Origin: Conchocele bisecta
Taxonomy: Eukaryota; Mollusca; Bivalvia; Lucinida; Thyasiridae
DNA length: 64,000 nucleotides
Assembly: GCA_029237695.1 (NCBI GenBank)
Contig: CM055265.1
Coordinates: forward strand, 110,782,773-110,846,772
Direction of reading: 5' to 3'
In this document: piece by piece, positions 56,136 to 64,000 of the stretch
How positions within the stretch are numbered: position 1 is the first letter of the stretch
Layout of the letters: every line of letters starts with the position of its first letter
Notes under the pieces: generated by a model
What the model saw: only the letters and a program-made list of their open reading frames with translations
The model's database searches: none
What the model was told of the DNA's origin: nothing
Position numbers and translations under genes: made by a program

Positions 56136-56405
56136 AGTGCTCCAGATAAAAATTAACTTATTTGAGCTGCAAAAAGCAAAAACTTGCTTTTTTGCAGCTC
56201 AACTAAGTAAATTTTCAAGTTTATGATGGTATTTTTATTACTCAATTTGAAACTCTATGCATATTTTCACATTGCTGTGAGTATTTTGATAATTTTTGAT
56301 AATCAATGCGTATTCTGCTAAAATAAGTGCGTAAAATATGCCAATACCTTATCTGGAGCTCGTTATACAAATAAGAAAATGCATTGAACCTATCTGGAGC
56401 CCTGT
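56136..56405. mobile_element. Diverged relative of the 6-bp-duplication MITE
   Basis: AGTGCTCCAGATAAAAATTA at left; CCTTATCTGGAGCTCG and CTATCTGGAGCCCTG at right. A central hairpin GAGCTGCAAAAAGCA/TGCTTTTTTGCAGCTC is different from the other copies. Confidence 0.55.
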
Positions 56406-56570
56406 GGTAGAGCCCAAAGCAGAGCCTGGGATCAATCTGGCATTTGATAGAGGTTTGACAAAGGAAGAGTTAAGCCATAAACATGGTCATGTCTGGAGAA
56501 ATGGGGTGTGTGGCATCATTTGTGGCAAATCTAGAGCAATGTTGCACTCTGATAAGAATATTAACTCTTA

Positions 56571-56800
56571 GACCGCTATCTTATTTGTGTTTGTTGTCTG
56601 CTGTTTCTTTTCTATTTTCCATTTTTATCATCAAAAACATGCTGTGACAGCAGTTTAGAATAATTTACAACATGCTTTGACAGCACTTTAGAATAATTTA
56701 CAACATGCTTTGACAGCACTTCAGAATCATTTCCCGGACACACGGACGTCATTGTGATCACTATGTCTCGCTTTCCGCAAGCGGGCTCGACAATAAATCA
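56571..56800. mobile_element. CCCTTA-family MITE fragment and CTTTCCGC hairpin
   Basis: TTAACTCTTAGACCGCTATC with GTTTACAACATGCTTTGACAG-like duplicated words; then TATGTCTCGCTTTCCGCAAG, also at 12151. Confidence 0.6.
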
Positions 56801-56974
56801 GGTATTCCAAAATGGAAGTTGAATAAACTCTATTTATTGAGAATTTGACAAATCTAGCCACTTGCCAAGAACCACATACACCTCATCAGTTTGATACAGA
56901 ATTAAATTATCTATGACAGGAATATAAATTATTCACACAATAAATCGCAAGCAAAGTAGACAACATGGATTTAC
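56801..56974. other. Unassigned sequence
   Basis: Nothing recognised. Confidence 0.3.
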
Positions 56975-57562
56975 AAGGACAGGTGTGTGTATGTGTACTG
57001 TGGAGTTGCACTCATCACAAAGGACAGGTGTGTGTATGTGTACTGTGGAGTTGTACTCATCACAAAGTACTGTGGAGTTGCACTCATCACAAAGGACAGG
57101 TGTGTGTATGTGTACTGTGGAGTTGTACTCATCACAAAGTACTGTGGAGTTGCACTCATCACAAAGGACAGGTGTGTGTATGTGTACTGTGGAGTTGCAC
57201 TCATCACAAAGGACAGGTGTGTGTATGTGTACTGTGTGTATGTGTACTGTGGAGTTGCACTCATCACAAAGGACAGGTGTGTGTATGTGTACTGTGGAGT
57301 TGCACTCTCACATAGGCACTGTGTGTATGTGGTACAGTGTGTGTATGTGTACTGTGGAGTTGCACTCATCACTAAAGTACTGTGTGTTGTATGTACTGTG
57401 TGTATGTGTACTGTGGAGTTGCACTCATCACAAAGTACTGTGGAGTTGCACTCATCACAAAGGACAGGTGTGTGTATGTGTACTGTGGAGTTGCACTCAC
57501 AAAACAGGTGTGTGTTATGTGTGCAGTGTGTATGTGTACTGTGGAGTTGCACTCATCACAAA
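56975..57562. repeat. 45/27-bp minisatellite
   Basis: Long unit of 45 bp (GGACAGGTGTGTGTATGTGT + ACTGTGGAGTTGCACTCATC + ACAAA) mixed with a 27-bp unit lacking the TGTGTA part. Both lengths are multiples of three, so frames of about 190-225 codons stay open on both strands. Open frames in several registers at once argue against coding. Confidence 0.9.
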
Positions 57563-57734
57563 GGCGAAGGCCCCATTTTTCTCAAGACTTACCGTACACA
57601 GAATTGTTCTTTTAGAATAAACAATCGGCAAATAATAGGTTTTCCCAGACATGGATTTAAACAGTAACGGCATACAAAATGCCTCGACATGTTTGATGTT
57701 AAACTGACAAAATTGGGCTTACTGCCTTAGAAAC

Positions 57735-57952
57735 TGCAGATATAGAACTAACGACTGCATATATTTGATGATCAAAAGTATGCAGAATTATTATACTGAA
57801 TGTATTACATTATCACAGCCAAAATGGCTGTGATAATGTAATAAAATCAGTATAATAAAAATTAATAAATTTATCCTTAAATTGAAAATTTCTCCCTCAA
57901 AGTATACTTTGCTATATAAGTATACTTTGCAATGTTGGTGAAATATGCTACT
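57735..57952. mobile_element. Palindromic MITE (GCAAAGTATACTT family), right two thirds
   Basis: ATATAGAACTAACGACTGCA to AATGTTGGTGAAATATGCTAC; central arms TTATCACAGCC/GGCTGTGATAA. Confidence 0.75.
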
Positions 57953-58059
57953 GGTGCCATCCATGGCCCTTTCTAGACCTAAAATACCACTTAGAACCCA
58001 TCTGTTTTCAGTGGTATAATAAATCGGCAAGTACCCATAATTTTCACAGTAGCTATGTC

Positions 58060-58240
58060 ACTGCAGGTTTTTACAATATTTTTCATAAATAAATTCAAAA
58101 GTTGACAAAAATCTTCAGAGTAGATGCGGAATATACTTTTGTCAACTTCTGACGTCATTTACGGAAAATATTGTAAATTTTGTATTTCATGAAATTACGT
58201 AGATGTCCGAAGGTACAACAAAATCACATGGCAGTTTTCA
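58060..58240. mobile_element. Fold-back element as at 20266, partial
   Basis: AAAGTTGACAAAAATCTTCA pairs with ACTTTTGTCAACTTCTGACG; then ATGTCCGAAGGTACAACAAA. Confidence 0.65.
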
Positions 58241-58570
58241 AATGATACTGCAGTCTAATATTGGAATCAAGAGCAGCTGTGTAGAGTCTACTACGAATAC
58301 GCCTGAAACAGGGAATTTCTCACTCATGGGACAAGCGCATCCCGCATTTTTCGTACCCATATTTTTTAGTCTCAGGACCTGCGTGCTAGTAATCGACAAT
58401 CCTAGGCAATTGCTATGTTTTCTTGCGACAAATGCAACACAATCCCAGGTCAATGGCGCTCAAATCAAGTGAAGTAGCTTGTAATTTTGTATGGTGTTTG
58501 CATGTGCAATGAAATTGGAACGTTAACCGTCGAAATGCGAAAAAATAATTGAATTTTATCTCTTCTAATG
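58241..58570. other. Unassigned sequence
   Basis: No exon recognised. Confidence 0.4.
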
Positions 58571-58580
58571 ATGTTTTTAA

Positions 58581-58791
58581 CCCTTTCACCACTAAGTAAC
58601 TGGAAGGGATTTTGATATGTTAATTTTTCAACCAATCCAATTGTCATAAGGGGTGTTTTTGTTCTGAAAAAAAAAAGAGAATTACTTGCAAAAAGTGCAG
58701 ATGAGACGGCTTGTCACAAACCGGCTAATTTGGATCTACACTACAGTACTCTTTTCAAACACCGCTATAGAGGTCTGTGGTGTTGAAAGGG
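58581..58791. mobile_element. piggyBac-type MITE, CCCTTTCA termini
   Basis: TTAA at 58577-58580 and 58792-58795. Left CCCTTTCACCACTAAG, right inverted CCCTTTCAACACCACAG. TTAA with CCC ends is the piggyBac signature. A solo right end is at 28699 (TTAACCCTTTCAACACCACA); left-end relatives at 4884 and 8687. Confidence 0.8.
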
Positions 58792-58954
58792 TTAACGTAA
58801 AAATAGAAAAAAATGCCAGTCTCAGGCCATGATGGCAACGAGAATAACGCTACGTAATTAATGATTTTACGCCATATTCACTGGTTTTCCCGCATAAATG
58901 ACGTTGACGTTACAGTGTAGACCCTGACATTTTGCACCATTCCAGATGATATGT

Positions 58955-59310
58955 GTTTTGTTTGTTTATTGGTGTTTAACGGCGTATCAACAGCTAAGGT
59001 CAATTAAAGTGGGGCCAACGGGTTCTACCCCTGCTGCATTGGGGGGAAAATTCCAAATTCAGAACGGAATATTTACATTGAAAAAATATATTCAGCCCTG
59101 AAATTAGAATAACCTGACCTGGTGCCAGATCCATACCACACCAATGTCACTTGGCCACTTCCCCTAAAAGTAATAGGATTATGTATAACCAGGGGTATAA
59201 CCAGATTCAACTCTCACATACAAGGATGCCAAAGAGGAGTGTGAGGGCCAAACCAGGTCTCCGGTCGGGACTCCGTTAAGGATGAACCCGATTGTTAAAT
59301 TATCCATCAC
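58955..59310 (+). repeat. Dispersed repeat starting GTTTGTTTATTGGTGTTTAA, copy 2
   Basis: Same order of words as 55681-56085 with small deletions. Confidence 0.65.
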
Positions 59311-59523
59311 ATGCTCCCACCTGCCATCTGCCATCAAGACGATATGTGAGTGATGTGAATGGGTTTTTAAACATCCCGGCAACAACTAAGGTCATATAGG
59401 GATGGGACCTCGGTTTCAAGTCACATCCGAAAGACTAGTGAGATGGAAATACAAAGAAAGTATTCATGCCGACCGAGGTTGTGTATTGAACCAATCCCTA
59501 AGATGTGTGAGCAACATGCAATG

Positions 59524-59930
59524 CAGGGCTCCAGATAAGGAATTAGTAATTGAGTATTGTCACTCCAGCATTTCTGAAGAATTTGAGCATCTAAAAATTT
59601 CAATTGGGTAAAATAAAATTACACTACTGGTTTAGTGTTTACACATCCACAGACAGCAATTATTGAATAGTTTGCTTCGAAACGAAAACATGTCTTGGCA
59701 TTGCATTAAAATTGCCTCCTTGGAGACAATTCTAATGAAATACCAAGATGTGTTTTCATGGAAAATAAGAAAAATATATATGCTATATTTGTGGTCTGTT
59801 TATTGTTTCCTGCAGCATGATAAAGGTACCACAAATTTGTTATTGCTTTTTGATACTCGCTACTTTTTAATTGGGTTTTAGGCAATTTTAATTGGGTATT
59901 TAAGCAAATACACAGCTTATCTGGAGCCTG
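59524..59930. mobile_element. MITE with 6-bp target duplication, copy 2
   Basis: CAGGGCTCCAGATAAG to CTTATCTGGAGCCTG, 407 bp; GCAATG on both sides (59518-59523, 59931-59936). Inverted relative to 3818-4228. Central hairpin TTGCCTCCTTGGAGACAATT. Confidence 0.82.
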
Positions 59931-59936
59931 GCAATG

Positions 59937-60370
59937 TCACCAATGAAGAACACTGTTTTTGTTGTCACATCATTCAAATATGCAAGTCATGCACCATAAA
60001 AGCAAATGCACCATGCATATCAATATCAATAATATTACACAGGAACACGGCAGTAACGTCGATATTGTCTCAGCAACGTAACAACCAATCTATAGACCAA
60101 CTAGTAAATTGTAATGACAAACAACACATTAACTCTTTGCATGCTAGCGGTGAAAATAACATCCATCCAATTACGAGTATGCATCTTGTTTCTCTCTGCA
60201 AATATGAATAGAATTTCAATAGAATTGCGTCCTCATATCTAATGAAATTCCAAGACACATTAATGATATTTACGGGGAGAAATGAAAGGAAATGTAATGA
60301 ATTGTCGATTGCTATTTTTGAACTATTAATAGCCCACAAATTTCCTAGCATGCAAAGTTAAAATTAATAA
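59937..60370. other. Unassigned sequence
   Basis: Contains a GCATGCTAGC / CTAGCATGC pair near 60138 and 60346, so 60130-60360 may be a decayed inverted-repeat element. No exon. Confidence 0.4.
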
Positions 60371-60372
60371 TA

Positions 60373-60981
60373 CAGTGTAATCTCTCTAAACCCCAGGGTC
60401 ACGGTCTGGTTTAGAGAGATTATAGGAATGAATGGCCTTTTTGTGGAATTTATCGGGGTATAAACTTGGAAGTCGTGGGAATACTGGACAAAGCGATAAA
60501 AAATTACAATTATCAAAAAAAAATGTTTTCGAAATATGTAATTTTTTAAGGCCTCGTCCAGTATTCCCGCGACTTTTCCAAGTTTATATCCCCGATAAAT
60601 TCCACAAAAAGGCCATTCATTCCTTATAATTCCAGCATTTGAAATAAATTCATCAAGAAAATGTGTTTATTTTCCGTTTTCTTAAGAATTATTTTAACTG
60701 CGCCTCACGGTTACGGAAAGTAGTTCGGCGTAGGAGTTTACTGGGATATAAATTTTGGACAGAGACTTGCTACGGGCCAATCAAATGTTAGGGAATTGTA
60801 TAAATATTTTTGTGCTGGAGTTATAACACTGTAATTCTGGTATATTATCAGTCTAGGACGAGTGTACATGCTCTCTGAGCATCATGACACGATATAATCA
60901 TCCGAGATAAATGATGATAATACCCATACAAATGGAAGACAATGATGTTTTATGGATGTCCGGTTTAGAGAGGTTCCACTG
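60373..60981. mobile_element. TA-flanked element with nested fold-back repeat
   Basis: TA at 60371-60372 and 60982-60983. Ends CAGTGTAATCTCTCTAAACC and, inverted, CAGTGGAACCTCTCTAAACC. Within it, 60424-60835 is a third copy of the GGAATGAATGGCC fold-back repeat. Confidence 0.75.
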
Positions 60982-61062
60982 TAATTGTGATCGCTAGACA
61001 TGCTTACGTGTAGTTCAAAAAATGAAATGAAAGAAAAGCCACCAAGGCCAGTCTTTTGCTAC

Positions 61063-61225
61063 GGTCATTTAGGGCCTGACCAACGGGGTCAATCCCGCAT
61101 TGAACCTGCTGAAAATCACGAAATCAGAATGGAATATTACCGGTACATCAAAATAAATATATTCAGCCCTGAAATTAGAATAACCTGACCTGGTGCCAGG
61201 TCCATACCACACCAAAGTCAATAAT
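61063..61225 (+). repeat. Dispersed repeat as at 55681, fragment
   Basis: CATTTAGGGCCTGACCAACG then TAACCTGACCTGGTGCCAGG. Confidence 0.55.
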
Positions 61226-61229
61226 TTAA

Positions 61230-61438
61230 CCCTTAGAATCCGGGAAACGAAAAGTGCCGTCTGCTGTTGTTTCATATTTTATATTTTCTGTTAATAAAAC
61301 ATGGTTTGGCAGCACTTTAGAATCATTTCCATTGGAAATGATTCTAAAGTGCAGCCAAAGCATGTTTTTGATGAGAAAAATGGAGAAAAAAAACAACAAA
61401 AACAGCAGACGACAAAATTTAATTCCGCATTGTAAGGG
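61230..61438. mobile_element. TTAA MITE, CCCTTA family (full copy)
   Basis: TTAA at 61226-61229 and 61439-61442; CCCTTAGAATCCGGG to CGCATTGTAAGGG; hairpin CATTTCCATTGGAAATG. Confidence 0.85.
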
Positions 61439-61641
61439 TTAATAATACCATACCACAACTGTGGGCATGCACGACCGTCTGTGCTGATTTTGCCAAATAT
61501 TTGTCAATTTCTTTATTAGAGAATACTTGAATATTGTGCCTGAAAGCAAGCAGCTTGATTGGCTGAGCCTGAGTTGTGCTACATCTCTGGCTCAGGCAAT
61601 AAATTTGCTTCACTGCGATTTAGCATTGCCAATATATGTTA

Positions 61642-63982
61642 AATCCCCAGTCTCACGGTCATGATTTTGCTCCCGACTAGCCACGATCTGAAAAATCGTC
61701 AGCAGTCGTAGTACCATCGTAGTGGTGTCGCCAGTATTCTTGAGTGTTCTTGAGTGTTAGTAGGTCATCGGGATAGGCTCCCGACTGTTTTGAACATGTT
61801 CAAAACAGTCGGGAGTGATCGGCTAGTTTTTCAAGTCGTACGGCATTCGTACATCATTCGTACAGCATTCTTGAGGCCATCGTAAAGGTATTCGTGATAG
61901 TCGTGGCTATTCATGGCACTTCCCAAGCAAGACCCGGCAATAACTAGTACGATGGTCCTACGACTATGCCACGGTTGTACTACGAATTAACTATGATCTA
62001 CCACGATTTATGCCGATTACACTACGAACGTACTAAGAACTTGTCCCGAATTATCAATAACTAGCACGACAACACCACGAATATTGTCGAATGCACTATG
62101 AATTATGCCGACAGCGCTAGGACTGCAGTAAGAACTACTACGACTTCTCACAGTGCCACTACGGTTTCACTACGATTCGGCACCAAACAGTTAAATACAG
62201 GCTGTCAGAATCCCAGAAATCATACATTATGTGACTTCCAACCAGAGAACATCTACCAAGAAGATATACCAATAACTTCTACCATGGATACTCCTGGAAC
62301 AATGTTGCCTCTCCGTGACCTCGTGGCACTGGAGGCAGATATTACACAGAATGACCTGGTTATTGCCCATCAGGTTGAGAAGCGGAGAAGAAGAGGTGCA
62401 AGGAGAGCTAAACGATTTTGGTGCAGGGGCTGGTTGATACGAAGACCTTTACTAGGACAGTATGAAATGCTGATGGTTGAGCTCAGTCAGGAAGATGTAC
62501 CAGCTTACAAGAACTTTATGAGACTGGAGCCCTTGATGTTCCAATAACTGCTTAACATAGTCAGTGGTAGAATAGAGAAGAAGGACACATGGTACAGGAA
62601 GGCAATTCCACCTGGATTGAAGCTGGCGATTACCCTCCGGCACCCAGCAACAGGAGATAGTTACTATTCCCTGATGTATGGTTTCAGAGTGGCCCACAAC
62701 ACCATCTCCTCCATTGTGTGTGATGTATGTGAAGCCATCGTTGAGGAATATGCAGATGAAGTGATCCCCTGTCCAACTACACAGGAAGAGTGGAAACTTA
62801 TAGCTGACCAGTTTGGGGCCAGATGGCAGATGCACCACACCATTGGTGCATTGGACAGCAAGCACATATCAATGCAGTGTCCAAATAATTCTGGTTCTCT
62901 CTATTTCAACTACAAGGGATATTATTCAGTAGTGTTGTTGGGATTGGTGGCTGCTGACTATAAGTTCTTATGGGTGGATGTTGGTGCCAACGGTTCTGCA
63001 TCTGATGCTCAAATCTGGAACCAGTGTGAGATGAAGGAGGTCATTGAAGATGGTAGCAATGGATTCCCAGAAGCAACACCACTCCCTGCAGATGACAGAC
63101 CCATGCCATACTTCATCATTGCAGATGACGCCTTCGCTCTTAGGTCATGGCTCATGAAACCATTCTCGCGACGCAACCTGACAAATGAAGAGACAATCTT
63201 CAAATACAGACTCTCAAGGGCTAGGCCTATAGTACAGAATGCCTTTGGCATCCTGGCCAACAGATTTGGAGCTTTTACGACCACACTTAGACAACAACCA
63301 TAGACCGTTAATAGCATTGTACTGGCCTGCGTTTGCCTTCATAACCTGATGAGAATGAGGTACCCTGCTACTCAGAAGACTCTCGTAGACCAGGAAGATG
63401 TGAACCACAGTATTATCCCAGGAGCTTGGAGGAATGGTGCCAACCTGGATGACATGGCCCACACTAGGGGTGGCAATTTTACAACAAGGGCAGCCAACCA
63501 ATCGATGTAGACTGTGTGACGTTCGAAAACAGAATGAATTTGTAACTGATCGGGGGTCTTTGTCTGATTCGCACAGACGTCGGGGTAGACCGGGAGTAGT
63601 CGCAATATAGTCGTAGTACAGTCGTGGTGGTTCGTGGTGCAGTCGGGGCTGATCTTGGCGAGTCGTGATGCAGTTGTGTCGCAGTCGTACCAGATCCTGG
63701 AGATTCTTGATATGTCGTACTGCATTCGTACTGGCAACGTAGTGGAGACGTGGTAGGTCGTTGCTATTTGGGGACCATCGGCTTGGAAAACGTAGAGCAT
63801 TCGTACAATAGTCGTCAGTAATCTTGGGTACTCATAGCACATTCGTGGCAAGGTCGGGAATGATGCCGATTCATGCCGATCTTTATCAAAATTTTGCAAA
63901 ACGTCGGGAAAAGTCGTGGTTGGATAGGTCGGGACTGATCGTGGATAGTCGTGAGTAAAATCTTGACAGCAAGACTGGGGGT
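61642..63982 (+). mobile_element. PIF/Harbinger transposon, near complete
   Basis: Terminal inverted repeats of about 49 bp (left from AATCCCCAGTC, right ending GACTGGGGGT) match at roughly 80%. TTA at 61639-61641 and 63983-63985 fits the 3-bp Harbinger duplication; the left end is one base longer than the right, so the exact border is uncertain by a base. The 2.34-kb body encodes one transposase (broken) and no second Myb-like gene. Both subterminal regions are full of TCGTA/TACGA words spaced 10-11 bp apart, and 61778-61815 is a perfect 38-bp palindrome. Confidence 0.85.
62284..63510 (+). pseudogene. Harbinger transposase (DDE_Tnp_4 type), broken
   Basis: 408 codons from ATG 62284 to TAG 63508-63510 in one frame, interrupted by TAA at 62545-62547 and TAG at 63301-63303. 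Order: basic N-terminus (EKRRRRGARRAKR), helix W-L-I-R-R-P-L-L-G-Q-Y, then PGLKLAITLRHPATGDSY and YGFRVAHNTISSIV (DNA-binding helices), then catalytic core GALDSKH (Asp codon 62854-62856), DVGANGSASDAQIWNQC, PYFIIADDAFALRSWLMKP, and RPIVQNAFGILANRF. In this family the last motif is normally V-V-E-N-A-F-G; here the Glu is Gln (CAG at 63235-63237). After the second stop the frame continues IVLACVCLHNLMRMRYP and PGAWRNGANLDDM, the usual C-terminus. No frameshift. The start could be earlier, at 62098, but the sequence before 62284 looks like subterminal repeat. Confidence 0.92.
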
Positions 63983-64000
63983 TTAGAAACGTTGACATCG

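Noticed and set aside
56985..57667. Longest open frames of the window (about 190-225 codons, both strands)
   Set aside because: They are translations of a 45/27-bp minisatellite, open in several frames because the unit length is a multiple of three and lacks stop codons.

Overview
This window is molluscan-type (probably marine bivalve) nuclear DNA. It is AT-rich, packed with fold-back MITEs and tandem satellites, and full of the TGACCTTGACCTT-type repeats common in bivalve genomes. The organism call is inference from repeat style and from the one host gene; no species can be named.

The only host gene I can support is a phospholipase D of the PLD1/PLD2 class, read on the minus strand and covering most of the window. 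Six short exons (A to F, 5' to 3' in the gene) lie at 52689-52817, 38127-38259, 20569-20634, 9875-10032, 5467-5619 and 344-493. All six are bounded by AG...GT sites and their phases join without a gap (1+42 codons+2; 1+44; 22; 52+2; 1+50+2; 1+49+2), giving 789 coding bases. They encode the middle and end of the PX domain, a basic linker, and the whole PH domain with the paired cysteines that are palmitoylated in PLD1. The start of the protein (right of 52817) and the catalytic HKD region (left of 344) are outside what I could find. Everything else in 344-52817 is intron (about 14.4, 17.5, 10.5, 4.2 and 5.0 kb).

The introns are a museum of DNA transposons with readable ends: TA-flanked elements with CAGTG-type termini (2763-2945, 28047-31123, 33611-34599, 60373-60981) and others with different termini (13980-14714, 51751-52291); TTAA-flanked elements and MITEs (1197-1966, 32759-33461, 58581-58791 and a large CCCTTA family); a hAT-type element with an 8-bp duplication (46918-48814); a MITE with 6-bp duplications (3818-4228 and 59524-59930); a TTA-flanked Harbinger-type element (28988-30359) nested inside a TA element; and, at the right end, a nearly complete PIF/Harbinger transposon (61642-63982) whose transposase has two stop codons and a changed catalytic residue. 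Several palindromic MITE families recur 4 to 14 times.

A second class is modular: a fixed head, long internal satellite arrays rich in AGGTCA half-sites, a GACG/GACGCC microsatellite, and a 3' hairpin followed by AAAAAT (16965-19834, 40075-41485, 42148-45533 and shorter relatives). These resemble Helentron-derived, tandem-repeat-bearing elements of bivalves. Other satellites are a 75-bp array (5925-8050), a 162-bp array (8875-9530), a 45/27-bp array (56975-57562) and two ACGC microsatellites.

The most intriguing signals are a 541-bp fold-back element made of 21-bp units, most of which hold a perfect three-unit heat-shock element (51751-52291), the AGGTCA satellite arrays, the 10-11 bp phased repeats inside the Harbinger ends, and repeats sitting within tens of bases of several PLD splice sites.
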